Below are positions 18,185 to 27,441 of a stretch of DNA of 64,000 nucleotides, piece by piece. Position numbers and translations under genes: made by a program. The stretch spans positions 186,001 through 250,000 of the forward strand of contig CAVRGN010000001.1 of the NCBI GenBank assembly GCA_963720725.1, in the 5' to 3' direction. The DNA is from Benzoatithermus sp963720725 (GTDB lineage: Bacteria; Pseudomonadota; Alphaproteobacteria; Geminicoccales; Geminicoccaceae). Numbering within the stretch: the first letter of the stretch is position 1; each line of letters opens with the position of its first letter. Below the pieces are notes generated by a model. It made no database searches, had not been told where the DNA came from, and worked only from the letters and a program-made list of their open reading frames with translations.

Positions 18185-20827
18185 TCACGCCAGGCTCTTG
18201 GTCGCGATCTCGAAGCTGTCACGCGAAAGGCCAGGTGCCGCCGCCACCCGCTCGAGTTGCCCGCGCATCTGAGCCTGCCGGCCGGAGTCGAAGCGGCGCC
18301 AGCGCCCCAGGGCGGAGAGGAGCCGGGCGGCGACCTGCGGGTTGCGCCGGTCGAGCTCCAGGACCTTGTCCACCAGCAGCCGGTAGCCTGCACCGTCGCG
18401 GCGGTGGAAGCCCACGAGGTTGAGCATCGCGAAAGCGCCGAGCACCGCCCTGATCCGGTTGGGATTGCTCCAGGCGAAGGCGGGATGGGCGATCAGCGCC
18501 TCGACCCGCTCCACGGCCCCCTCGTCCTCGATGGCGGCCTGCAGCGAGAACCATTTGTTGACCACCAGCGGCTCGTCGCGCCAGCGTCGATAGAACGCGG
18601 CCAGGGCCGCGTCGCGATCGGGCATGCCAGCTTCGGCGATCACGCGCAGCGACGCCAGGCTGTCGGTCATGTTGTCGGCGGCGGCGTACTGCGCGCGAAC
18701 GAGATCCTGCGCCTCGTCGTCGCCGGCGAGGGCGGGATAGGCCAGCGCCAGATTCTTCAAGGCACGCCGCGCCATGGCTTCGGTCGCGATCGAGAACCCG
18801 CCCTCGTCCAGATGGGCGCGGTAGGCGGCCAGCCAGCGGTCGCGCAGGGCGAGCCCGAGATGGTCGCGGACATGGTCGAGGGCGTAGCGGATGCCCTCGA
18901 CGTCGATCACCGCCATCTGCTGGCCGAGATAGGCGCTGCTGGGCAGCGACAGGGTGCGGGCGGCAAGCGCGGGATCCTCGCCCGCCCGGTCGAGACTGGC
19001 GGCGAACGCCTCGACCAGCCGCCGGTCGACCGTCCCCGCCGCCTCGCCTTCGGCATGCTCGCGGACCAGCGCCAGCAGCACGTTGCTCGCCAGCCTCTGC
19101 CCCGCATCCCAGCGCGTGAACGCGTCCTCGTCATGGGCCATCAGCACGGCGAGGTCGTCGTCGCTGTAGCCGGCGTCCAGCTTCACCGGTGCAGAGAAGC
19201 CGCGCAGCAGCGACGGCACGGCCTCGCGCTGCAGCCCGAGGAAGGTGAAGCGCTGGCTCGCCGCCGTGAGCTCCAGGACGCGCTCGGTCCCCTTGGGCTC
19301 GTTCTCGCCCTCGAGCTGCAGGGGTTGCGCGACGCCGTCGGCGCCGACCAGGCCCATCCGGATCGGGATGTGGAACGGCAGCTTTTCCGCCTGACCGGGC
19401 GTCGCCGCCGTGGACTGGCTGATCTCCAGGGTGAGCGCCTGCCGGGCCGGATCGTACTGCCTGCGCACCGCGAGCTCGGGCGTTCCGGCCTGCGCGTACC
19501 AGCGCATGAACTGGCCGAGATCGCGGCCGGAGGCGTCGGCCATGCAGGCGACGAAATCCTCGCAGGTCACCGCCTGGCCGTCGAACCGGTCGAAGTAGAG
19601 CCGCATGGCCTCCTGGAACGCCTCCTCTCCGATCAGGGTGTGGAGCATCCGGATGACCTCGGCGCCCTTCTGATAGACGGTGCCGGTGTAGAAATTGTTG
19701 ATCTCGATGTAGCGGTCGGGACGGATCGGGTGCGACAGGGGCCCGGCGTCCTCGGCGAACTGCGCGTCGCGGATGAAGGCGACGTCGCCGATCCGCCTGA
19801 CCGCGGCCGAGTGCATGTCGGCACTGAACTGCTGGTCGCGGAAGACGGTCAGACCCTCCTTGAGCGTCAGCTGGAACCAGTCGCGGCAGGTCACCCGATC
19901 GCCGGTCCAGTTGTGGAAATATTCGTGGGCGATGATGCGCTCGACGTTGACGAAGTCGAAGTCGGTGGCCGTGTCATGTCGGGCAAGAGTTGCGGACGTG
20001 TTGAAGATGTTGAGGCCCTTGTTCTCCATGGCGCCGAAATTGAAGTCGCTCACCGCCACGATCTGGAACAGGTCGAGGTCGTATTCCAGTCCGTAGCGGT
20101 CCTCGTCCCACTTCATCGACTTCTTCAGCGATGCCATGGCGTGATGGCATTGATCGATGTTGGCCTGTTCGGAGTAGATCCGCAGCTGCACGGTCCGGCC
20201 GGATCGGGTCACGAACTCATCGGCGAGGCAGGCGAGATTTCCGGCCACGAGCGCGAACAGGTAGGAGGGCTTGGGGAACGGGTCCTCCCACTGCGCCCAG
20301 TGGCGGCTGCCGGGAAGCTGACCCGTCCCCACCAGGTTGCCATTCGACAGCAGCGCCGGGTAGGCGGCCTCGTCCGCCTCGATCCGCACCCGGTAGACCG
20401 ACATGACGTCCGGCCGGTCCTGCGACCAGACGATGCGGCGGAAGCCTTCCGGCTCGCACTGGGTGCAGAACACGCCATTGCTGACATAGAGGCCCATCAG
20501 GCTGGTGTTGGCCTTGGGGCTGATCCGGCTGGTGACCTCCAGCGTGCAGCGGTCCGGCAGGTCGACCAGGATCATCTGGTCGCCGTCGATCCGGTACCGG
20601 TCGGGGTCGAGCGGCGCGCCGTCCAACGTCACCGCGAGCAGCTCCTGATCCTCCCCGCGCAGGACGAGGTCGCCCGCGCCCGCCGGGTTGCGCTCCAGGC
20701 GCTGCCGTGCGGTGACCAGCGTGGCCTCGGGATCCAGGACGAACTCGAGCTCGACCGACGGCGTGAGGAATGCCGGTGGCTGGTAGTCCCGGAGTAGGAC
20801 GGGCTGGCGCGATGTTGCCTTGCTCAT
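18185..20827 (-). CDS. pepN: Aminopeptidase N
   Basis: An 880-residue M1 zinc aminopeptidase of the E. coli PepN type, removing N-terminal residues from peptides in the cytoplasm. Seen: substrate-anchoring NFGAMENKGLNIF, zinc ligands in IAHEYFHNWTGDRVT with the second glutamate in LKEGLTVFRDQ, and the C-terminal alpha-solenoid typical of this subfamily (NWFSLQ-like KWFSLQAAIED, FAWSNPNRIRAVLGAF). The frame is intact over 2.6 kb, in contrast to the frameshifted genes elsewhere. It is divergent from the mmsB-like gene. Confidence 0.96.
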   Translation of the reverse strand: MSKATSRQPVLLRDYQPPAFLTPSVELEFVLDPEATLVTARQRLERNPAGAGDLVLRGEDQELLAVTLDGAPLDPDRYRIDGDQMILVDLPDRCTLEVTSRISPKANTSLMGLYVSNGVFCTQCEPEGFRRIVWSQDRPDVMSVYRVRIEADEAAYPALLSNGNLVGTGQLPGSRHWAQWEDPFPKPSYLFALVAGNLACLADEFVTRSGRTVQLRIYSEQANIDQCHHAMASLKKSMKWDEDRYGLEYDLDLFQIVAVSDFNFGAMENKGLNIFNTSATLARHDTATDFDFVNVERIIAHEYFHNWTGDRVTCRDWFQLTLKEGLTVFRDQQFSADMHSAAVRRIGDVAFIRDAQFAEDAGPLSHPIRPDRYIEINNFYTGTVYQKGAEVIRMLHTLIGEEAFQEAMRLYFDRFDGQAVTCEDFVACMADASGRDLGQFMRWYAQAGTPELAVRRQYDPARQALTLEISQSTAATPGQAEKLPFHIPIRMGLVGADGVAQPLQLEGENEPKGTERVLELTAASQRFTFLGLQREAVPSLLRGFSAPVKLDAGYSDDDLAVLMAHDEDAFTRWDAGQRLASNVLLALVREHAEGEAAGTVDRRLVEAFAASLDRAGEDPALAARTLSLPSSAYLGQQMAVIDVEGIRYALDHVRDHLGLALRDRWLAAYRAHLDEGGFSIATEAMARRALKNLALAYPALAGDDEAQDLVRAQYAAADNMTDSLASLRVIAEAGMPDRDAALAAFYRRWRDEPLVVNKWFSLQAAIEDEGAVERVEALIAHPAFAWSNPNRIRAVLGAFAMLNLVGFHRRDGAGYRLLVDKVLELDRRNPQVAARLLSALGRWRRFDSGRQAQMRGQLERVAAAPGLSRDSFEIATKSLA

Positions 20828-20960
20828 GCGACGATCTCGGCTGACGGGTGAGCGCGCTATATCGCGCGCAGTCGAGCGGATGACAACGCCGCGGGCCCGC
20901 CGGCTTGCTGCCCAGCTGGCGAGCGGTTAGCGTCCGCACGCCCCCGTTTGGAGTGAGTGC

Positions 20961-21830
20961 ATGACCCGAGTGGCGTTCGTCGGACTGGGCGTGATGGGCT
21001 TTCCCATGGCCGGCCATCTGGCCGGCAAGGGGCACGAGGTCACCGTCTACAACCGCTCATCCGGCCGGGCGGAGGAATGGTGCTCCCGGCATGGCGGCCG
21101 ACGCGCCGCGACGCCACGAGACGCGGCCGCTGCGGCCGAGATGGTGTTCTGCTGCGTCGGCAACGACGACGATCTGCGCTCGGTGGTCACGGGCCCGCAA
21201 GGCGTGCTGGCCGGCCTGGAGCCCGCCGGCATCCTCGTCGACCACACCACGGCCTCGGCCAGCGTTGCGCGCGAGCTGGCGGCACTGGCCGGCGGGCAGG
21301 GGCGGCATTTCATCGACGCGCCCGTTTCGGGCGGCCAGGCGGGTGCCGAGAATGGCGCGCTCACGATCATGTGTGGCGGTGAGACCGAGGCGTTCGCCCG
21401 GGCCGAGCCGGTGCTGCGGTCCTACGGCCGCGCCGTCACGCTGCTCGGGCCCGCCGGTGCCGGCCAGCTGACCAAGATGGTCAACCAGATCTGCATCGGC
21501 GGGCTGCTGCAGGCGCTGGCCGAGGCGATCAACTTCGCCCAGAGCGCCGGGCTGGACACCGACCAGGTGCTGGCGACGATCTCCAAAGGTGCCGCGCAGT
21601 CCTGGCAGATGGACAATCGCTGGCAGACCATGGCCGCCGGCCGCTTCGATTTCGGCTTCGCCGTCGACCTGATGCGCAAGGATCTCGGGATTGTGCTGGA
21701 GGAGGCGCGTCGCAACGGATCGGCCCTGCCGGTGACGGCCCTGGTCGACCAGTTCTATCGGCAGGTGCAGGACAAGGGCGGCGGCCGTGGCGACACCTCG
21801 AGTCTGATCCTCAACGTGAGAAAAACGTGA
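20961..21830 (+). CDS. NAD(P)-dependent beta-hydroxyacid dehydrogenase (3-hydroxyisobutyrate dehydrogenase-like)
   Basis: A 289-residue oxidoreductase of the 6-phosphogluconate/3-hydroxyisobutyrate dehydrogenase family. It has an N-terminal NAD(P) fold (VAFVGLGVMGFPMAGHLA then VYNR), the DAPVSGGQAGAENG substrate loop, and the catalytic lysine in AGQLTKMVNQICIGG. The R of VYNR suggests NADP preference, which is more typical of glyoxylate/succinate-semialdehyde reductases than of NAD-dependent MmsB. The role may therefore be in reduction of a small semialdehyde rather than in valine catabolism, despite the nearby mmsA. Confidence 0.85.
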   Translation: MTRVAFVGLGVMGFPMAGHLAGKGHEVTVYNRSSGRAEEWCSRHGGRRAATPRDAAAAAEMVFCCVGNDDDLRSVVTGPQGVLAGLEPAGILVDHTTASASVARELAALAGGQGRHFIDAPVSGGQAGAENGALTIMCGGETEAFARAEPVLRSYGRAVTLLGPAGAGQLTKMVNQICIGGLLQALAEAINFAQSAGLDTDQVLATISKGAAQSWQMDNRWQTMAAGRFDFGFAVDLMRKDLGIVLEEARRNGSALPVTALVDQFYRQVQDKGGGRGDTSSLILNVRKT

Positions 21831-21969
21831 GAAAGGAGTGAGCACCAACCGCGGCTGGCATGAAAGTCGCAAGGCGTCTGGGCGGCCGCGGGCGCGGCCA
21901 CTTGGCGAAGGCCGGTCGGAGCGCCAATATCAGTGGCATGACCGGTGGGCGAAGGCGGTGGAACGAGTG

Positions 21970-22299
21970 ATGCAGTCGAAGCAGGCGAAATTCACCATCG
22001 GGCAGGTGGTCAAGCACCGGGTGTTTCCATTTCGGGGCGTCATTTTCGACGTCGACCCGGAGTTCAGCAATTCGGAGGAATGGTACGAGGCGATCCCGGC
22101 CGACGTGCGGCCGCCCAAGGACCAGCCATTCTACCATCTCCTGGCCGAGAACGCCGAGAGCTACTACGTCGCCTACGTGTCGGAGCAGAACCTGTTGCCG
22201 GACGCGATCGGCGGGCCGGTCGGGCACCCCCAGATCGACCAGCTGTTCAGTGAGCTGGAGGACGGCCGCTACAAGCCGCGGCCGACCTACGCCAACTGA
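21970..22299 (+). CDS. hspQ: Heat shock protein HspQ
   Basis: A 109-residue hemimethylated-DNA-binding/YccV-like protein, in E. coli a modulator of Lon and DnaA stability. The signature AKFTIGQVVKHRVFPFRG then VIFDVDPEFSNSEEWYE is present, followed by PFYHLLAENAESYYVAYVSEQNL. The open frame extends upstream to 21838, but homologues start at the methionine just before the AKF motif, so I place the start at 21970 (GTG 21967 is an alternative). It lies between the dehydrogenase and the aldolase gene on the same strand. Confidence 0.92.
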   Translation: MQSKQAKFTIGQVVKHRVFPFRGVIFDVDPEFSNSEEWYEAIPADVRPPKDQPFYHLLAENAESYYVAYVSEQNLLPDAIGGPVGHPQIDQLFSELEDGRYKPRPTYAN

Positions 22300-22371
22300 C
22301 GCCGGTGCGCTTCCTTCGCGCGGCGCTGGGAGGTATTGTCGTTTCCCTGCCGTAGCCAGACGAGAGCCAGC

Positions 22372-23031
22372 ATGAAGTTCTTCATCGACACCGCCGACGT
22401 GGCCGAGATCGCCGATCTGGCCAGCACCGGACTGGTCGACGGCGTAACGACCAACCCGTCCCTGATCGCCAAGTCCGGCCGCAATTTCATGGAAGTCGTG
22501 GCCGAGATCTGCGAACTCGTGCCGGGTCCGGTCAGCGCGGAGGTCACGGCCGTGCATGTCGATGCCATGTTGGCCGAGGGCCGCAAGCTGGCCAAGCTGG
22601 CACCCAATGTCTGCGTGAAGCTGCCGTTGACCTGGGACGGGCTCAAGGCCTGCCGGGCGCTCGCCGACGAGGGCACGCAGGTCAACGTCACCTTGTGCTT
22701 CTCGGCTGGTCAGGCACTGCTCGCGGCCAAGGCCGGAGCGACGTTCATTTCGCCGTTCGTCGGGCGGCTGGACGATGTCGGCCAGGACGGGATGCAGCTG
22801 ATCTCCGACATCGTCGAGATCTATCGCAACTACCCGACGACGCTGCGCACCGAGGTGCTGGCGGCATCGATCCGCGGCCCGAACCAAGTGAGCGAGGCGG
22901 CCCGTCTCGGCGCCCATGTCGTCACCGTTCCGCCCAAGGTGCTGCGCGACCTCGCCCTGCACCCGCTGACCGACAAGGGCCTCGCGGCGTTCCTGAAGGA
23001 CTGGGAAGCCACCGGCCAGCGAATCCTCTAA
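22372..23031 (+). CDS. Fructose-6-phosphate aldolase / transaldolase
   Basis: A 219-residue small transaldolase-type aldolase (TalC/Fsa). MKFFIDTADVAEI and DGVTTNPSLIAKSG open the barrel; VCVKLPLTWDGLKAC contains the Schiff-base lysine; VNVTLCFSAGQALLAAKAGA and SPFVGRLDD follow. Such proteins act in the pentose phosphate pathway (transaldolase) or cleave fructose 6-phosphate to dihydroxyacetone and glyceraldehyde 3-phosphate. Which activity applies cannot be told from sequence alone. It is followed seven bases later by a secreted protein gene. Confidence 0.93.
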   Translation: MKFFIDTADVAEIADLASTGLVDGVTTNPSLIAKSGRNFMEVVAEICELVPGPVSAEVTAVHVDAMLAEGRKLAKLAPNVCVKLPLTWDGLKACRALADEGTQVNVTLCFSAGQALLAAKAGATFISPFVGRLDDVGQDGMQLISDIVEIYRNYPTTLRTEVLAASIRGPNQVSEAARLGAHVVTVPPKVLRDLALHPLTDKGLAAFLKDWEATGQRIL

Positions 23032-23040
23032 GGTGCGATG

Positions 23041-23496
23041 ATGCGCGCGATCCTCGTCTCGCTGCTCCTCGCCGCCGGTGGTCTGGCGCCGGCCTCGGCC
23101 GACGAGCCGCTGGCCAGCCTGCTCGGCAAGCTCGGGCCGGCGGCCGTGCCGCAGGGCTCGGTCGAGGTGATGAGCTGGGTCGAGCGGAATGGTGCCGTTC
23201 CTGAGCTGGTGGTGACGCTGGTGCCGAGGGGGCAGGTCAAGATCGTGGCGGATCCGGGCGTGGTCGTGACCCCGCTCCCGCGCGAGGGGCTGGCTTGGAA
23301 CGCCAAGGAGCCGGTGAGCTCGGTGGATCCGGCGCGCGACTATTTCGACGCGCCGCCGACGATCCGCGTCCCGTTCGCCGGCGAGGACGGCAAGCCGGTG
23401 GAAGCGGACGTGGACTACGCCTACTGCCTCGTCGACTATCAATGCCTGTTCGGCTCGACCAAGGTGTCGGCAGCGACCGAGGCGCCGCGCGGATGA
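23041..23496 (+). CDS. Secreted hypothetical protein, DsbD-N-like
   Basis: A 151-residue exported protein with a Sec signal peptide (RAILVSLLLAAGGLAPASA). The C-terminal VDYAYCLVDYQCLFGSTKVS resembles the YxxC...C region of the N-terminal beta-sandwich domain of DsbD, where two cysteines accept electrons. It is found alone here, without the membrane and thioredoxin domains. It may be a periplasmic thiol or protein-binding factor. The gene follows the aldolase closely and is convergent with ppc. Confidence 0.65.
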   Translation: MRAILVSLLLAAGGLAPASADEPLASLLGKLGPAAVPQGSVEVMSWVERNGAVPELVVTLVPRGQVKIVADPGVVVTPLPREGLAWNAKEPVSSVDPARDYFDAPPTIRVPFAGEDGKPVEADVDYAYCLVDYQCLFGSTKVSAATEAPRG

Positions 23497-23506
23497 GCCG
23501 CTGGGG

Positions 23507-26503
23507 CTAGCCCACCGCTCCCACATGGTAGATCACGCCGCTGCTGATCCTGCGGATCAGGTCGTAGTCGCGGGCGATCGGGCGGAAGATGGTCTGGTGC
23601 TCGTAGAGGTAGGACTGGCCGCCGGCGCTGCGGTAGGTCGCGGTTTCCCCGAAATCGAGCGGCTCCTCCTCTTCCTCGGTCACCGGGAAGATCTGCGCCA
23701 GAAGCTCCAGCGCCGGCTCGACCTCGAGGTGCATCAGGCGGACGATGAGAGTGTCGTGGGTCGTGGCGTGGCGGTCGGAGAAGTCCGGCACCCGCACCGC
23801 CAGCAGCATCAGCCGCTGGATCAGCGCCAGGCGCAGGGCGTGCAGCATGTGCAGGTTGTCGCGCGCCCCGGGCTCGATCGCGATCGGCTGCTCGCCGGCG
23901 TCGCGCGCCATGCGCCGGTGCTCGCGCAGCGCCCGGGCCAGGTCCATGTAGTCCCGGTGGAACAGCCGGTGGATGCGCGCCAGCCGGTCGTGCAGGTCGA
24001 TGCGCTCGAGATAGTCGGCGACCAGGCGCAGCTCCTCCTGCTCGGTCTGCTCGACCGCCACCGCCGCACGGCGCAGCCACGGCTCGGGATCGAACTGGTC
24101 GACATAGGCCTTCACCACGTCGAGATCGGTGAACTTGAAGGCGTGCTCGACCATGGTCATCAGCCGCCGGAAGCGGGGGCTCTCGCGGTAGAGGCGTAAG
24201 AATCGATCGGGGTCCTTGGCCACGGCCTCGCCCACGCCGCCGATGGTGTTGGCCAGCGTGCCCAGCTGCTGGAGGATGCTGTTGTGCGGGATGGCGCGCA
24301 GCTGCGAGGGATGCTCGAGCGACATGCGGGCACCTGAGCCGTCATACTGCCGCTTCAGCGAACGCGAGCCCGTGGTGTAGAGCATGTTCACGCTGTAGGC
24401 GCCGAGGAAGCTGGCGTAGCACGGGTTCTCGATCAGCTCCTTGTTGAACTGCTCGACGGCGGCGAAGAACTCGTCGACATAGTCCTGCTCGACGTAGAAC
24501 GGGTCGTCGGCCTCGGCCGCCGGTGCCAGGCAATGCTCGAGGATGCGCGTGGTCACCGCCAGCGCGCTCTGCGGCGCCAGGAAGTAGAGATAGCCGTCGC
24601 CGCCCTGGAAGCTGGTCTCCTGGCGCAGCGCGATGCCGGCGGCGGCGAAGCGGCGGCGGCTCTCGGGCGTGTCGTAGTAGCGCAGCCGATCGGGGAAGCT
24701 GCCGGGATGCGCGCCGCGGCCGATGCTCTCGCCATGGGTATCGAAGATGGTGAGCTCGAGGTCGGTCAGCCCGTGGGCCGCCAGCACCTCGGCCATGCCC
24801 AGGCGGATCTTCTCGATCAAGGCGCAGGCCGCGGGCTGGCCCATGTAGCGGCCGGCGTCCGAGAACCCGGTCTGGATGCAGATCCGGCCCCGCTTGCGCA
24901 GATAGTCGCGATAGGCGGGCACGGCCATCGCGCCGCCGATGATCTCGGCTCCGCGTTCCAGTGCCGTGCGGGTCTCGAACAGCGGCGAGATGTCGATCCG
25001 CTCCTCCACGCCGAACAGGCGGGCGAAGTAGAGTGCCGTCAGGATGGTGAACGAAGTCTCGCACTCGGCGACCAGGAACCGGATCGGCTCGCTGCCGTCG
25101 AGATGCTTGAGCATCTGCGCCACGGTCATGAACATGCGCCGCGCCGTGGCGCGCTCGTCGGTGACCGACGCGAAGTTGATGGTCTCGGGCTCACTGGCCT
25201 CGATCAGCTTGGCGACCGCGTTGACGTAGGTGAGCCGGTGCGTCGGATCGTCCGGCGCATGATCCATGCCGATGGTCTTGCGGATCGCGTTGTGCAGCTG
25301 GATGGCGTTGATCCGCACCTGCGTGCCGGCGCCGACCAGCCCTTGGGCGGCGAGCTCGGCGCGCAGGATGCACAAGTCGCGCGCGAGATCGTCGTCGCGC
25401 ACCGCGGCCAGGGAGCGGTCGACCAGGTCGAGCACCTGGTCGGCGTGGGTCAGCCGGGTTCCCCGGCTCTTGACCATGTCGCGGGCGACGCGGGCCAGGC
25501 GCTTGCGCCACTCCGCGTCCTGTTTGCCGGTGTCGCCCAGAACCTCGAGATCGTCCTCGGCGGACTTGATCGCCAATGCCAGCCGCGCCTCGAGCAGCTC
25601 GAGCAGCGGCACCAGCAGCGCCTCGCCGCCCGCTTTGGCGAGACAGGCCTGAGTCACCGTTCGGTAGTGCCTGAGCTGGTCGAGCTGCACCAGCAGCCGC
25701 TTGGCGAAGGTGATGGTCCAGCCGATGTCCGCCCGCCCGTCCGTGTCGTAGCCGACCCAGGTGGCCAGGGTGAGCAGCCGCGGCCGCAGCCGGCGCCATT
25801 CCTGTGGGTAGATCTCGCGCGCGACGTCGAAGGCGATCTCGTAGATCTCGCGCACGATGGCGCGGACCTGGCGGATCACCTGGATCGACTGGTTGTGCTC
25901 CTCGGTCAGGTCGAGCCGGGCCGGAGGCCGGTGGGGCAACCGCTCGGCCCGCGTCAGGACCTGCTCGCGGTGCGGGTCGCCCTCGGCGCCGAACGCGGCC
26001 GCCGCCAACATGGTCTGCAGCTCCATGGTCCGGCCGAAGGTCGGGTGCGCGGTGAACACGAAGCCGTAATAGACCCGCTCGACGCTCGCGGCGAAGTGGG
26101 CGAAGGACCGTGCCGTGCCGTCGGGTTCATGTGCCAATCCCAGCAGCAGGTGACGGACGCTGTCGCGGTTGCGGACCGGGTCCAGCTCGCCCAGGTAGCG
26201 CCGTGCCGCGCCGGCGCGCTCGGCGAAGGCCTCGCGGGTCAGGCGCTGGATCAGCGCCTCCGCGGCGCCCTCGTCGAGCGTCCCGGCCTCCAGCTTCTGC
26301 TCGAGGTCGAGCGCGAGCAACGCGATCGGATTGGCATAGGGATCGCCGTCGAGCCGGCCGCGCGCCTGGGCCAACGCCGCGTGCAGCTCCGCGATCGCCG
26401 CGTCGACCGAAGAAGCGGCGGATACGGGTGGCGGCGCCGGCGCCTCGGCCGGAACGGGCGTCGTGCTCGATGGTCGCAGCTTGCGGTCAGCCCTCGCGCG
26501 CAT
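23507..26503 (-). CDS. ppc: Phosphoenolpyruvate carboxylase, divergent type
   Basis: A 998-residue protein that aligns along the whole PEPC family, which carboxylates PEP to oxaloacetate for anaplerosis. The bicarbonate/PEP motif FTAHPT is present at residues 150-155 but is followed by FGRTMELQT instead of the usual E-x-x-R-R-T. The loop normally reading FHGRGG-x-x-GRGG is here FDTHGESIGRGAHP, and the G-(F/Y)-SDS-x-K-D motif is GFSDAGRYMG without the lysine. The GSR loop is GSRSLKRQ. The His and second GRG are thus kept while other catalytic residues differ, so activity or regulation may be altered. ATG 26503 has GAGGGAG upstream; the N-terminal 35 residues are Ala/Pro-rich. Confidence 0.82.
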   Translation of the reverse strand: MRARADRKLRPSSTTPVPAEAPAPPPVSAASSVDAAIAELHAALAQARGRLDGDPYANPIALLALDLEQKLEAGTLDEGAAEALIQRLTREAFAERAGAARRYLGELDPVRNRDSVRHLLLGLAHEPDGTARSFAHFAASVERVYYGFVFTAHPTFGRTMELQTMLAAAAFGAEGDPHREQVLTRAERLPHRPPARLDLTEEHNQSIQVIRQVRAIVREIYEIAFDVAREIYPQEWRRLRPRLLTLATWVGYDTDGRADIGWTITFAKRLLVQLDQLRHYRTVTQACLAKAGGEALLVPLLELLEARLALAIKSAEDDLEVLGDTGKQDAEWRKRLARVARDMVKSRGTRLTHADQVLDLVDRSLAAVRDDDLARDLCILRAELAAQGLVGAGTQVRINAIQLHNAIRKTIGMDHAPDDPTHRLTYVNAVAKLIEASEPETINFASVTDERATARRMFMTVAQMLKHLDGSEPIRFLVAECETSFTILTALYFARLFGVEERIDISPLFETRTALERGAEIIGGAMAVPAYRDYLRKRGRICIQTGFSDAGRYMGQPAACALIEKIRLGMAEVLAAHGLTDLELTIFDTHGESIGRGAHPGSFPDRLRYYDTPESRRRFAAAGIALRQETSFQGGDGYLYFLAPQSALAVTTRILEHCLAPAAEADDPFYVEQDYVDEFFAAVEQFNKELIENPCYASFLGAYSVNMLYTTGSRSLKRQYDGSGARMSLEHPSQLRAIPHNSILQQLGTLANTIGGVGEAVAKDPDRFLRLYRESPRFRRLMTMVEHAFKFTDLDVVKAYVDQFDPEPWLRRAAVAVEQTEQEELRLVADYLERIDLHDRLARIHRLFHRDYMDLARALREHRRMARDAGEQPIAIEPGARDNLHMLHALRLALIQRLMLLAVRVPDFSDRHATTHDTLIVRLMHLEVEPALELLAQIFPVTEEEEEPLDFGETATYRSAGGQSYLYEHQTIFRPIARDYDLIRRISSGVIYHVGAVG

Positions 26504-26691
26504 CGTCTCGCCACTCCCTCGGCATGCCGGCCTTGTTTGTGACAGAATGGCAGGGTCGATGCTGCGCCGCAACATGGTTCGACGGACTTGCGGGCGCGCC
26601 GTCGGCCATTCTTGACCCTGCGGTGTTTGCGGCTAGGTTGGCGCCGGCTTCGGGCGGGACGTCCGCAAGCTCGGTTGCAGGGTGGTCAGGG

Positions 26692-27381
26692 ATGGTCGAT
26701 CGAGCGCGCCGCGCGCTTCTCTTCTCGGTCGCCACCGCGGCGGCCTGCACCATGGCCGGCGCTCGGGCCTGGGCCGACGATCAGCAGCTGGTGGTCGACC
26801 GGGCGCGGATCGTGGTCGAGAGCTTCCTGGGCGATCCCGACTTCGCCAAGATGCACGTCTATGTCCAGAACGCCTACGGCGTGCTGATCATTCCCGACCT
26901 GCTCAAGGGCGGCTTCTTCGTCGGGGTCGAGCACGGCACCGGTGTTCTGCTCGGCCGCGACCCGCAGTCGGGCGAATGGAGCCAGCCGGCGTTCTTCGAC
27001 CTGTGGGGCGGCAGCTTCGGCATCCAGTTCGGCGGGCAGACCTCCGAGGCGATCTTCACCGTCATGAACCCCGGCGCGCTCAACCAGCTGATGACCTCGC
27101 GCTTCCAGATGGGGGCGGACGCCAGCGTGGCGGTGGGCGAACTCGGCGCCGGCGTCGGCGCCAGCACCACGCCGCAGTTCGGCGAGGACATCTACGCCTT
27201 CGCCCGCAACATGGGGCTCTATGGCGGGCTCGCGGTCGACGGCACCTATGTCCGGCCGCAGGACGCGTGGAACCAGGCGTTCTACGGCCAGCCTCTGACG
27301 GCACAGCAGATCGTCACCCAGCGACAGGCACCCGAGATCCTGGGCACCCAGGCCCTGCGCGAGGCGCTGTCGCGCTTCTAG
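26692..27381 (+). CDS. SYLF/YSC84-domain lipid-binding protein
   Basis: A 229-residue exported protein. An Ala-rich signal (ARRALLFSVATAAACTMAGA) precedes a SYLF domain: NAYGVLIIPDLLKGGFFVG, GTGVLLGRD, WSQPAFFDLWGGSFGIQFG and ADASVAVGELGAGVGA. In eukaryotes this fold binds phosphoinositides. Bacterial versions are periplasmic and of unknown role. It is intact, starts at an ATG at 26692, and precedes the chloride channel gene by 60 bases on the same strand. Confidence 0.85.
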   Translation: MVDRARRALLFSVATAAACTMAGARAWADDQQLVVDRARIVVESFLGDPDFAKMHVYVQNAYGVLIIPDLLKGGFFVGVEHGTGVLLGRDPQSGEWSQPAFFDLWGGSFGIQFGGQTSEAIFTVMNPGALNQLMTSRFQMGADASVAVGELGAGVGASTTPQFGEDIYAFARNMGLYGGLAVDGTYVRPQDAWNQAFYGQPLTAQQIVTQRQAPEILGTQALREALSRF

Positions 27382-27441
27382 CGCCGCTTCGGGTCGGGGC
27401 TCGGCCTCGCTTCCGGCGCACTTTGGCGCTACCAGCCTTGG

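Noticed and set aside
24533..26542. Long plus-strand open frame of about 669 codons
   Set aside because: Antisense to ppc, Gly/Ala/Leu/Arg-biased, with no recognisable motif.
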